Assembly (NCBI GenBank): GCA_016190375.1
Contig: JACPQR010000053.1
Location: forward strand, 1-33,763
DNA: 33,763 bases
Source of the DNA: Deltaproteobacteria bacterium
GTDB taxonomy: Bacteria; Myxococcota_A; Polyangia; JACPQR01
Reading direction: 5' to 3'
This document shows, piece by piece, positions 1 through 7,334 of the stretch; the stretch's first letter is position 1; every line of letters starts with the position of its first letter. Below the pieces are notes generated by a model. The model searched no databases. It worked only from the letters and a program-made list of their open reading frames with translations, and was not told where the DNA came from. Made by a program: the position numbers and the translations under genes.

Positions 1-110
1 ACAGGCGACAGGCGACAGGCAGCCGGCGACGGGCAATTCCGGACCCGGACGAGCAGCGCGTGCGTCCGGCGGCTGCCAGTTGCCAGTTGCCTGTCGCCTG
101 TCGCCTGTTG
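1..110. repeat. Heptamer repeat array arranged as an inverted repeat
   Basis: Five tandem heptamers of the form CC(A/T)GT(T/C)G run from 76 to 110 (CCAGTTG twice, CCTGTCG twice, CCTGTTG once). At the window start the complementary heptamer CGACAGG occurs at 6-12 and 13-19, followed by degenerate copies. As a result bases 1-20 are the exact reverse complement of 89-108, and 18-25 pairs with 70-77. The left end is cut by the window edge, so the true array may be longer. It could fold as a bulged hairpin or cruciform. No gene is visible across it. Function is unknown; it is probably a dispersed intergenic repeat. Confidence 0.8.
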
Positions 111-264
111 GGCCCGCGTCTGGCAAGCAACCGGATAGGCATGGTCGGTTTTCGCGGGTGAGGCTTCGGGGTACGGACTGCTGTCTTCGGGTCGGACCGG
201 GAAGGCGTGTCTTCTCCGACCCGTAGCCTGGAGCCCGGAGGCCGGAGCCCCAAGACCGACCACT

Positions 265-289
265 ACCCCGGGGTCCGTCGATCGACGGA
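265..289. promoter_or_regulatory. Two abutting perfect palindromes upstream of flp
   Basis: ACCCCGGGGT (265-274) is a perfect 10-bp palindrome. It shares its last base with TCCGTCGATCGACGGA (274-289), a perfect 16-bp palindrome. They lie about 105 bp upstream of the Flp pilin ATG. The arrangement could be a binding site for a dimeric regulator, but GC-rich DNA produces short palindromes by chance, so the role is inferred. Confidence 0.4.
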
Positions 290-337
290 TTGTTGCGCCT
301 GCGAACCGGGGTCACGCTTCGGGGGTATTCTCACGTC

Positions 338-358
338 CCACCTGGACGGGCCAGGTGG
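338..358. promoter_or_regulatory. 8-bp perfect inverted repeat ahead of flp
   Basis: CCACCTGG (338-345) and CCAGGTGG (351-358) are exact reverse complements separated by ACGGG. The element ends 36 bp before the pilin ATG at 395. It could be an operator or a leader hairpin near the ribosome-binding region (GAGGGG at 381-386). Confidence 0.45.
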
Positions 359-394
359 AAGTGGAGACGGCAGAACGACAGAGGGGAACGAGCG

Positions 395-670
395 ATGAAG
401 CGAACGACGCGAAGGCTTCGCAAGCTCCTGAGAGACAGCCGCGGCCAGGGGATGACCGAGTACATCATCATCGTGGCGCTCATTGCGATCGCGGCCATCG
501 GCGTGGTCACCATCTTCGGTGACAACATCCGCGACCTGTTCGCCGGGGCGACCAATGCGCTGTCCGGTGAGACGGCCGTCAAGGTCGACTCCGAGAAGGC
601 TCGCACGAGCCACACCAAGAGCCGCACGCTGAAGAACTTCGCGGAGGACAACAAGGGCTCGAACCGCTGA
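395..670 (+). CDS. flp: Flp-type (Tad) pilin precursor
   Basis: This is a 91-residue precursor of the type IVb Flp pilin, the structural subunit of Tad adhesive pili. A basic N-terminus (residues 1-16, rich in Arg/Lys) is followed by Gly17. Glu22-Tyr23 then sit at +5/+6, matching the Flp processing pattern G|XXXXEY, and a strongly hydrophobic helix rich in Ile/Val/Ala follows (about 24-40). The C-terminal third (about 55-91) is hydrophilic and Lys/Arg/Ser-rich, giving a tail on the long side for Flp pilins. The start at 395 is chosen because GAGGGG lies about 8 bases upstream and the upstream in-frame extension has no family features. The next gene encodes the matching prepilin peptidase and begins on top of this stop codon. 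The rest of the tad locus (ATPase, secretin) is not in this window. Confidence 0.85.
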   Translation: MKRTTRRLRKLLRDSRGQGMTEYIIIVALIAIAAIGVVTIFGDNIRDLFAGATNALSGETAVKVDSEKARTSHTKSRTLKNFAEDNKGSNR

Positions 671-1209
671 GCCCGGGCCTGCATCACCTGCGCGACGGCC
701 TTCTCCTCGCCCTCTGCATCACGGCGAGCGTCACGGATCTGCGGTCGCGCCGGATCCCCGATCTTCTCACCTTCCCTGCCATGGCGATCGCGATCACTCT
801 GGCCTGGGTCTCCCATGGCCTCGCCGGGACCCTCAGCTCGCTCTTCGGGCTACTGGTCTGCGGAATGGTCATGGGTCTGGCGGGCCTCGCCGGCGGGATG
901 GGCGGCGGCGACGTCAAGCTGATGGCCGCGGTCGGCGCGTTCCTCGGCTTTCCCCTGGCGCTGTTCGCGCTTCTGTATGCCGCCCTCCTCGGCGGACTGC
1001 TCGCGGTGGTCATGGCGGCGACCCGGTCGGACCTCCGCCGCGCCCTGGGGAACATCTGGGCCTGGTCGAAGGGCGTCCTCCGCTTCTCGAAGGACCGCCC
1101 CGCGCTCGGTCAGGGCGCCCCGCTCTACGTGCCCTACGGCGTCGCGATCTCGGCAGGCGCGATCTGGGCCGTGGCCAGCCAGTACGTCCCGGCGCTTCGC
1201 GTGCCCTGA
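667..1209 (+). CDS. Prepilin peptidase, A24 family (TadV/CpaA-like)
   Basis: This is an integral membrane aspartic protease that cleaves prepilin leader peptides, presumably of the adjacent Flp. From a CTG at 667 the product is about 180 residues with alternating hydrophobic helices. The first catalytic Asp lies in the TDLRSRRIPD segment (Asp24, codon at 736). The second lies in the GGGDVKL motif (Asp82, codon at 910). Both are required in the family. The first in-frame ATG (781) comes after the first catalytic Asp, and there is no in-frame ATG, GTG or TTG between the upstream stop (568-570) and 781. Translation therefore probably begins at a CTG (667, 679 or 688), with 667 overlapping the flp stop as CTGA. 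The function is well supported; the exact start is not. Confidence 0.8.
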   Translation: MSPGLHHLRDGLLLALCITASVTDLRSRRIPDLLTFPAMAIAITLAWVSHGLAGTLSSLFGLLVCGMVMGLAGLAGGMGGGDVKLMAAVGAFLGFPLALFALLYAALLGGLLAVVMAATRSDLRRALGNIWAWSKGVLRFSKDRPALGQGAPLYVPYGVAISAGAIWAVASQYVPALRVP

Positions 1210-1263
1210 CCGTCGAAGACTGGGTCTTGACGACCCGCGCGGCGGGCGGCTACGCCAGCCGGG

Positions 1264-1896
1264 ATGCGTCCGAAGCCACGCTACATCGCCGTCGCAGGGA
1301 ACATGGGCTCGGGGAAGTCGAGCCTGGTGGCGTGGCTGAGACAGCAGTTCGATCTCGTTCCGTTCTTCGAGGGGCAGGCCGCGAACCCCTACCTCGAGGA
1401 CTTCTACGCGGACATGGGGGCGCACGCGTTCCGGTCGCAGCTTCATTTCATGTTTCACCGGTACGCGCAGCACCGGCTGCTCGAGCGGGAGCAGAGGGGC
1501 GTCGTGCAGGACCGGACTCTCTACGAGGACGCGGAGATCTTCGCAAGAAACCTGCACGACGAGGGCTTCATCGACGACCGCGACTGGGGCCTGTACCGGC
1601 TGGCGTACGGGACGCTCGCCGCCGAGCTGCGCCCGCCGGACCTCCTCATCTACCTGCGCTGCTCGATGCGCACGCTGCGCAAGCGGATCCGGCTGAGAGG
1701 TCGGGCTTACGAATCGTCCCTTCCGATGCCGTACCTCAGGCGCCTCGAGCGGTTGTACGAGGAGTGGTTCGAGACCTGGGATCGTTGCCCGACGCTGGTT
1801 CTCGAGACCGACGAGCTCGACTACGTCGAGGACCTTTTCAGTCGCAGGGATCTGCTCGAGACGCTCCGGGGCGTGCTCGGAATCAAGGCACCCTGA
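1264..1896 (+). CDS. Deoxynucleoside kinase (dAK/dGK family)
   Basis: This 210-residue cytosolic kinase phosphorylates deoxynucleosides to dNMPs for salvage. The P-loop GNMGSGKSS is at residues 12-20. The family DRS-type motif appears as DRT within QDRTLYED near residue 80. A basic lid (KRIRLRGRAYE) lies near 140-150. The length is normal for the bacterial dNK/dAK-dGK family. It is related to the DUF-type deoxyadenosine/deoxyguanosine kinases of Gram-positives, and its substrate cannot be assigned from sequence. It starts 54 bp after the prepilin peptidase. Its TGA abuts the stop of the convergent MscS gene with no gap. The ATG at 1264 has only a weak ribosome-binding site, but the P-loop distance supports it. 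Confidence 0.85.
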   Translation: MRPKPRYIAVAGNMGSGKSSLVAWLRQQFDLVPFFEGQAANPYLEDFYADMGAHAFRSQLHFMFHRYAQHRLLEREQRGVVQDRTLYEDAEIFARNLHDEGFIDDRDWGLYRLAYGTLAAELRPPDLLIYLRCSMRTLRKRIRLRGRAYESSLPMPYLRRLERLYEEWFETWDRCPTLVLETDELDYVEDLFSRRDLLETLRGVLGIKAP

Positions 1897-2988
1897 TCAC
1901 GACTGGCGCAGGTAGACGGTCCGGCTGGGGAAGGCGAACGACGCGCCGGCGCCTTCCACGACTTGCATGAAGGCGAGGAGGATCTGCTCGCGGATGGCCA
2001 TGAACTCGTTCCAATCGCTCGTGGTGAACCAGGCCATCACCTCGATCACGAGGGCCGATTCCCCGAACGCCTTGAACCGCACCACGTGCGATTCGGGCCA
2101 GAACTTCGGGTGCTCGCGCAGCACGCGGCCGAAGCCCTCCAGGATCTGCCGCATCTGCTCGATCCGCGTGCCGTACTCGACCCCGATGTCACAGGCGAGG
2201 CGAATGCGATCCCTGGCGGTGTACGACTCGCTCTGCATCTCCGCCAGCTTGGAGTTCGGGATGCTCACCAGCGTGCGATCGAGGGTGCGGATCCGCGTGG
2301 ATCGCAGCCCGAGCGACTCCACCGTGCCGACCAGGCCCTCCAGCCGGACGAAGTCGCCCACGCAGAAGGGCTGGTCGACGCCGATGGAGAAGGCGCCAAA
2401 GAGGTTCTCGACCGTCTTTTGCGAGGCGAGCGCGACGGCGATGCCTCCGACGCCGAGACCTGCCAGGAGGCTGGCCACGGGATAGCCGAGGTCGGCGACC
2501 ACCATGATGACCCCCATGATCACGACGAGCGTCTTTGCGACACGGCCGCCGAGCGGCACCAGCGACTTCGAAGCTGGGTTTGCGCACGCCCACTGGGTCC
2601 GCCCGATCGCGCCGGCGAAGATGTCCACCGTTCGCACGAGGCCCCAGAAGAAGGCGACGACGAGCGCGGAGCGCAGGCAGCGGACCACCGTCGAGTCGAC
2701 GCGACGGGGAAGGTCGAGACCTAGACGCGCGCCCCAGTAGAGCGCGATTGTCCAGCCCATCGTCAGCGGCGGGCCCAGACGGTGCACGACCTCGTCGTCC
2801 CAGGCGGCTGCGGTGCGGTCGACCAGTCGGCGAAGCACGGACGACGTCGCGCGCCCGGCGACGCGGCCGACGAGCCACGCGATCGCCAGCCCGCCGACGA
2901 GCCCGAGCCACTGCCAGTGCTCCATCTGCAGCGGGCCCTCGTGAAGCAGCCACCGGGGCAGGTGCGCGCGAAGCCACTCGGCCATCAC
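1897..2988 (-). CDS. MscS-family mechanosensitive ion channel
   Basis: This 363-residue inner-membrane channel is of the small-conductance mechanosensitive family, which opens on membrane tension to release osmolytes. There are about five hydrophobic segments, the last being the Gly/Ala-rich pore helix with GLGVGGIAVALASQKTVEN (about 170-190). The beta domain follows, with VGDFVRLEGLVGTVESLGLRSTRIRTLD and the IPNSKLAE segment typical of MscS/YnaI-type channels, then the C-terminal alpha/beta domain. Length and order match the family. The start may be GTG 2988 or the adjacent ATG 2985; a GGAGG lies just upstream. It is the last gene of a long minus-strand run, 22 bp after the MopE-like lipoprotein gene. 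Confidence 0.9.
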   Translation of the reverse strand: MMAEWLRAHLPRWLLHEGPLQMEHWQWLGLVGGLAIAWLVGRVAGRATSSVLRRLVDRTAAAWDDEVVHRLGPPLTMGWTIALYWGARLGLDLPRRVDSTVVRCLRSALVVAFFWGLVRTVDIFAGAIGRTQWACANPASKSLVPLGGRVAKTLVVIMGVIMVVADLGYPVASLLAGLGVGGIAVALASQKTVENLFGAFSIGVDQPFCVGDFVRLEGLVGTVESLGLRSTRIRTLDRTLVSIPNSKLAEMQSESYTARDRIRLACDIGVEYGTRIEQMRQILEGFGRVLREHPKFWPESHVVRFKAFGESALVIEVMAWFTTSDWNEFMAIREQILLAFMQVVEGAGASFAFPSRTVYLRQS

Positions 2989-3010
2989 CCCCGACCTCCC
3001 CGAAACGAGG

Positions 3011-4198
3011 TCACGGCAGCCAGCCGACCATGTAGCGCATCAGGGAGGTCGATTCCTCGCTGAAGTAGTTCTCGTTGTCCTGCCAGTCGGCCTCGACGAG
3101 CCAGAGACGTCCGGCGCCGCGGTCGCGGTAGGCGAGCGAGACGCTGAAGGCGTCCCACCCTCCGAGCGGGGTGATATCCGGGTAGACAGACATGTCCATC
3201 CCGCAGCCGGACTGGTCCTCCGCCGAGAACTCGTTGTCCTGCCAGAATCGGTCGTCCGGGCTGAGCTGCACGACGGGGTTCACGTTGTCCATGCAGCCGC
3301 CGTAGCCGCGGCCCTGGACGACGGCTTCCTCGAACGCGGCATTGAACAGCGTGGGCGTGGTGCTGTACTCGGTGATGACGTTGCCGCCGGCGTCGAGATA
3401 GTCGCGCAGCGTCTGGCCGTTCACGTTGCCCACGCCGTTGCGCGTGACGAAGAAAGCCTGGGTGGTCTCGTCGGGGTCGCATCCGTTGACGACGACGAGG
3501 TCCGGACGGTCGTCGGGGATGAAGTTCGAGACGGGGCGACCGCTCACGCCGCAGAGCATCACCTGCGTCCGGTCGATGCAGCCCTCCTCGTCGACCTCGC
3601 CGTTGCAGTCCTCGTCGGAGCCATTCGAACAGATCTCCTGGGTCGAAGCGCGGACCGCGATGCAGACGAGCTCCGGGTCCTCGCACGCGAGCTCGCCCTC
3701 GGCGCAGATGCCGTCCAGGCCCGTGTCACACTCGCCGCCGACCTCCGGCACGTCGTCGGTCACGCCGTTGCAATCGTCGTCGATCCCGGGGTTCGCGCAG
3801 TCCTCGTCCTCGGGCTCGATGTCGGGATCGCAGTCCAGCGCGCCACCGACGCAGACGGTGTGACCCAGCGCGCAGGAACCGACCAGGCCCGTCTCGCAGA
3901 AGAAGCCCTCCTCCGGGCTGCCCTCGTCGATCTCGCCGTCGCCGTCGTCGTCTGCACCGTTGCATAGCTCGCCGTCGCCGTCGCCGTCGCCGTCGGAATC
4001 GCCGTCCGCGTCGGCGTCGGCGTCGGCGTCGGAATCGGCGTCCGCGTCCGTGTCGGCGTCGGCGTCTGCGTCTGTGTCCGCATCGACGTCTGCGTCGGCG
4101 TCAGCGCCCGCGTCGGGGTCATCGCCAACGGCGCGCGCGGCGCCGCAGCCTCCAACGACCGGAAGGAAAGGCAACAGGAGCATCAGACGAAAGCACAT
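3011..4198 (-). CDS. Lipoprotein with Asp-rich tether, MopE-like motifs and a C-terminal alpha/beta domain
   Basis: This 395-residue lipoprotein has a hydrophobic signal and a VGGC lipobox (Cys18). Residues 26-78 are an almost pure alternating Asp-Ala/Ser/Thr/Gly tether. Three MopE-like Cys/Asp motifs follow: LCNGADDDGDGEID, NPGIDDDCNGVTDD and CSNGSDEDCNGEVDEEGC. Such motifs are associated with metal (Ca or Cu) binding and surface lipoproteins. The C-terminal portion (about 205-395) has hydrophobic strands (DLVVVNGCD, GGNVITEY, GRLWLVEADW) recalling a ThuA/flavodoxin-like fold, but I do not recognise the family with certainty. Start: ATG 4198 has GGAGG 8 bases upstream; the TTG at 4213 overlaps that GGAGG and is rejected. 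It is probably anchored in the outer membrane. Function is unknown. Confidence 0.75.
   Translation of the reverse strand: MCFRLMLLLPFLPVVGGCGAARAVGDDPDAGADADADVDADTDADADADTDADADSDADADADADGDSDGDGDGDGELCNGADDDGDGEIDEGSPEEGFFCETGLVGSCALGHTVCVGGALDCDPDIEPEDEDCANPGIDDDCNGVTDDVPEVGGECDTGLDGICAEGELACEDPELVCIAVRASTQEICSNGSDEDCNGEVDEEGCIDRTQVMLCGVSGRPVSNFIPDDRPDLVVVNGCDPDETTQAFFVTRNGVGNVNGQTLRDYLDAGGNVITEYSTTPTLFNAAFEEAVVQGRGYGGCMDNVNPVVQLSPDDRFWQDNEFSAEDQSGCGMDMSVYPDITPLGGWDAFSVSLAYRDRGAGRLWLVEADWQDNENYFSEESTSLMRYMVGWLP
3965..4123 (-). repeat. Hexanucleotide microsatellite encoding the Asp-rich tether
   Basis: This near-tandem run of six-base units (GCGTCG/GCGTCC/GAATCG on the plus strand) encodes alternating Asp-Xaa in the lipoprotein. 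Its regularity at DNA level, with repeated identical hexamers, makes it a likely site of slipped-strand length change, which would alter tether length in multiples of two residues. Confidence 0.75.
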
Positions 4199-4236
4199 CG
4201 GGACGACCTCCAAGGAAGCCCGATCAGGCTATCACG

Positions 4237-4260
4237 GGGCGGGCTCAGAGGATCCCGCCC
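4237..4260. terminator. GC-rich hairpin between two minus-strand genes
   Basis: GGGCGGG (4237-4243) and CCCGCCC (4254-4260) form a perfect 7-bp stem with a 10-base loop. The hairpin lies in the 93-bp gap between the stop of the GT-C-like gene (4292) and the start of the MopE-like lipoprotein (4198). There is no U-tract, so it is only a possible factor-independent or RNA-stabilising structure. Confidence 0.35.
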
Positions 4261-4291
4261 GAGGCGACCTCATGAACGGAAGTAGTGATAC

Positions 4292-5587
4292 CTACCGTCG
4301 GAGGAGCACGACTCCTTGGCTCTCGCGCGAGACCTGGAAGCCCAGCGCCCTCAGGCCGCGATCGATGGAGGAGCCGGACGGCGCGAGGGCGCCGTCGATG
4401 CGATGCCAGCGCACGAAGCGGCCCAGGCCCCGCGGGCCACGATGGATGGAGAGGAAGTCATCGAGAACGCGAGGAGGGTAGCAGTCGTTTCGCGGATCGA
4501 TCGCCACCGGGACGCCGGCGGCGAGGAGCGCGCCGCCCCAGGCGTGAGGATGCAGGAGCCGGCCGGGGCGGGGCTCTGCCAGGAGGCGGGTCGGGAAAGG
4601 CGGGTGTGGCGTTCCGGGCGGATCGACGACGAATGCCACCACGACGATCGCGACGAGGGCCGGGCCGGTGACGAGAAAGAATCGGCTGCTCTTCGAGCCG
4701 GGGGTACTCGATGTCGAAGCCACGGTCGCGCCGGCGACGACGGCGAAGACGGCGACGTGCCGGACCGCGAGCCATGCGGCGATTGCGGCGATCGCGGCGA
4801 CCACTGCGTCGACGGGCCTGGGTCGAGCATGCACCGCAAGCACGATCGCCAGGACGACCGAGATCGCGAGGACGACGGCGGCGGCGCCGGAGGGCGGCTG
4901 CCATGCGCCCAGCTCGCCCAGGAACGATCGCAGGCGCGGATCGAACGCGTAGCGCCACGCCGGAATGAACGCGGCGAATCCGTAGGGGCTCGTCAGGCAC
5001 AGGACCGCCGCGACGGCGGTGCGCCACGGGATGCGGCGGGCGCCGAGATCGGCGGCGGCGATGAGGCCGAGGCCGACCGGGAAGCTACCGTGCACGTTCG
5101 CCCAGAGAGGCATGGAGAACGGCGCCCAGCGCGAGCGGCGATCGTCTCCCAGGAGCCACACGAGCGCCGCCGCGATGTTCGTGGCGAGCGCGTCGGGCTT
5201 GAGCGCGTGGGACGCGAGCAAGAGGAGCGCGGCCGCCGTGGTCCACGGAAGCGATCGGCTTCGCAGGAAGACGAGCGTCACGCTCGCGGCGAAGAGGAGA
5301 CCAGCGAGAAGCGAGAGGGCGGCGAACCCGCCGGCGCGCTCGACCAGGTGCAGGACGACCGACCCTCCCCAGCCGTGGTGGATCCAGGGCTGGTCTGGCG
5401 CCGTGAACGAGTAACGGTTGGCTCTCGGGACGGCGCCTTCGCGAACGACGTCCCGACCGACGGCGAGGTGCCAGTCGAGGTCGTCGGTCCTGGGAGGCAC
5501 GACGAAGAGCGCGAGCGCGAGAGCGCCCGCGAAGACGAGGAACGCACGAGAGTCAGAGCCGACTGGCAAGACGCTGGAGCGGGCCAT
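4292..5587 (-). CDS. Polytopic membrane protein, GT-C glycosyltransferase-like
   Basis: This 431-residue integral membrane protein has about ten hydrophobic helices. The N-terminal loop after the first helix carries DDLDWHLAVGRDVVREGAVPRANRYSF-type features and then PWIHHGW. This resembles the first periplasmic loop of a widespread uncharacterised family of GT-C-like proteins (an acidic D-x-W-H-L motif, then a conserved P-W-x-x-H-x-W). The C-terminal part has a soluble segment (about 330-431) with AIDPRNDCYPPRV. GT-C enzymes use polyprenyl-phosphate sugars, but no catalytic residue can be proven here. It lies 40 bp after proS and may be transcribed with it. The specific substrate is unknown. 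Confidence 0.65.
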   Translation of the reverse strand: MARSSVLPVGSDSRAFLVFAGALALALFVVPPRTDDLDWHLAVGRDVVREGAVPRANRYSFTAPDQPWIHHGWGGSVVLHLVERAGGFAALSLLAGLLFAASVTLVFLRSRSLPWTTAAALLLLASHALKPDALATNIAAALVWLLGDDRRSRWAPFSMPLWANVHGSFPVGLGLIAAADLGARRIPWRTAVAAVLCLTSPYGFAAFIPAWRYAFDPRLRSFLGELGAWQPPSGAAAVVLAISVVLAIVLAVHARPRPVDAVVAAIAAIAAWLAVRHVAVFAVVAGATVASTSSTPGSKSSRFFLVTGPALVAIVVVAFVVDPPGTPHPPFPTRLLAEPRPGRLLHPHAWGGALLAAGVPVAIDPRNDCYPPRVLDDFLSIHRGPRGLGRFVRWHRIDGALAPSGSSIDRGLRALGFQVSRESQGVVLLRR

Positions 5588-5627
5588 TGTCGAGAACGGT
5601 CCAGGGCCGCCTCGGCTCCGCCATGGT

Positions 5628-7334
5628 TCAGCCCCGTTCCCGTCGAACCATCTGGGCGACCAGCGCTACGGCCTCGCTGCGCGTGACGCGGGCCGCTTCC
5701 TTCTGGTCTCGCCTCTTGACCTCGATCACGCCCTCCTTGAGACCTCGCTCGCCCACGGTCACGCGTATGGGGATCCCGATGAGGTCGGCGTCCTTGAACT
5801 TCACGCCCGGCCGCTCCTCGCGGTCGTCCCACAGGACCTCGAACCCATCGCCTGACAGCGCCTCGTAGATCTCGGTCGAGGCGGCCCGGACCTCGGCAGA
5901 GGCGCCGACCGACGTGACGAGGACCTCGAACGGGGCGATGGCGAGCGGCCAGCGAATCCCGTCCGCGTCGTGGTGCTGCTCGATCGCGGCGGCGACGATG
6001 CGCGAGACGCCGATCCCGTAGCAGCCCATGACGATCGGCTTCTCCACGCCGGCGGCGTCGAGATAGGTCGCCTTCATCTTCGCCGAGTAGTGTGTCCCGA
6101 GGATGAAGATGTGACCGCCCTCGATCCCCCGGTAGGCCTTGTAGTGGCCCGAGCAGCGGGGGCATGGATCGCCCTCTCCAGCGCTGCGCAGGTCGGCCCA
6201 CCTCGGCGCGAAGTCCCGCCCGGGGTTGACGCCCGTGTAGTGCGCGCCGGCCTCGTTCGCGCCGGTCACGCCGTCGAAGACCGCCTGGACCGCCTGGTCG
6301 GCGTAGACCTCTGTCTTCATTCCAACCGGGCCCGCGAATCCGACCGGCGCTCCCGTCGCGCGTACCACGTCGGCGTCGGTTGCCAGGAACACCTCGCTCA
6401 TGCCCAGCGCTCGGGCGAGCTTGACCTCGTTGACCTCGTGGTCCCCGCGGACCACGACGGTGACGACCCTCTGGCCGGCGACGTAGATCAGCGTCTTGAG
6501 CATCTTCTGCGGCGCCACCCCCAGGAACGTCGAGACCTCCTCGATGGTGCGCTTGCCCGGCGTTGGGACCTTCTTCAGTGGCGCCAGCGTGGCCGGGGCT
6601 GCCGGGCGCTGGGGCAAGGCGACCTGGGCCACCTCGACGTTCGCCGCGTAGTCGCAGGAGTCGCAGGCCACGATGGCGTCCTCTCCGGTCTCGGCGAGGA
6701 TCTGGAACTCGGCGCTCATGGACCCGCCCATCGCGCCGGAGTCGGCGCTCACGATCCTGAAGGTGAGCCCGCAGCGAGTGAAGATCCGCTCGTACGCCTC
6801 CCTCATCTGGGCGAAGCTCCTCGCGGCGCCCTCGTCGTCGACGTCGAAGCTGTAGGCGTCCTTCATCAAGAACTCGCGCGTCCGGAGCAGCCCCCCGCGC
6901 GGCCGCGCCTCGTCGCGGAACTTGGTCTGGATCTGGTAGAGGTTGACCGGGAGCTGGCGGTACGACCGCACCTCCCGGCGGACCATGTCCGTGATGATCT
7001 CCTCGTGCGTGGGGCCGAGGCAGAAGTCGGTGCCCTTGCGGTCCTTGAACCTCAAGAGGACGTCGCCGAACGCGTCCCAGCGACCCGTCTCCTGCCAGAG
7101 CTCGGCCGGCAGGACCGCCGGCATCAGGACCTCCTGCGCGCCGGCCCGGTTCATCTCCTCGCGCACGATGCGCGCGACCTTCGATAGGACCCTGTGGCCG
7201 AGCGGCAAGTAGTTGTAGATCCCGGCGCCGAGCTTCCGGATGTAGCCGCCCCTCAGGAGCAGGACGTGGCTCGGCGAGATCGCCTCCGCCGGCGCCTCCT
7301 TCACGGTGGGGATCAGCATCTTCGAGTATCTCAT
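5628..7334 (-). CDS. proS: Prolyl-tRNA synthetase
   Basis: This 568-residue class II aminoacyl-tRNA synthetase charges tRNA-Pro in the cytoplasm and is normal length for the bacterial type. The N-terminal start MRYSKMLIPTVKEAP is typical. Motif 2 is seen around RDEARPRGGLLRTREFLMKDAYSF. The insertion (editing, YbaK-like) domain occupies about 220-400. Motif 3 is GCYGIGVSRIVAAAIEQHH. The C-terminal anticodon-binding domain ends in KDADLIGIPIRVTVG. The start at 7334 is fixed by these N-terminal residues; the open frame continues upstream only as a shadow of the next gene. Its ATG overlaps the TGA of the upstream lipoprotein gene as ATGA, implying translational coupling. Confidence 0.97.
   Translation of the reverse strand: MRYSKMLIPTVKEAPAEAISPSHVLLLRGGYIRKLGAGIYNYLPLGHRVLSKVARIVREEMNRAGAQEVLMPAVLPAELWQETGRWDAFGDVLLRFKDRKGTDFCLGPTHEEIITDMVRREVRSYRQLPVNLYQIQTKFRDEARPRGGLLRTREFLMKDAYSFDVDDEGAARSFAQMREAYERIFTRCGLTFRIVSADSGAMGGSMSAEFQILAETGEDAIVACDSCDYAANVEVAQVALPQRPAAPATLAPLKKVPTPGKRTIEEVSTFLGVAPQKMLKTLIYVAGQRVVTVVVRGDHEVNEVKLARALGMSEVFLATDADVVRATGAPVGFAGPVGMKTEVYADQAVQAVFDGVTGANEAGAHYTGVNPGRDFAPRWADLRSAGEGDPCPRCSGHYKAYRGIEGGHIFILGTHYSAKMKATYLDAAGVEKPIVMGCYGIGVSRIVAAAIEQHHDADGIRWPLAIAPFEVLVTSVGASAEVRAASTEIYEALSGDGFEVLWDDREERPGVKFKDADLIGIPIRVTVGERGLKEGVIEVKRRDQKEAARVTRSEAVALVAQMVRRERG

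Larger units (their letters stand above)
111..394. other. Non-coding region upstream of flp
   Basis: No credible coding region is seen here; the short open frames have no family resemblance. The stretch carries the palindromes listed separately (265-289 and 338-358) and presumably the promoter of the pilin gene. I could not identify a convincing sigma-70 or sigma-54 promoter by eye. Confidence 0.55.

Noticed and set aside
3960..4130. Possible CRISPR or tandem-repeat locus
   Set aside because: The repetition is codon-level encoding of Asp-Xaa in a lipoprotein, without unique spacers.
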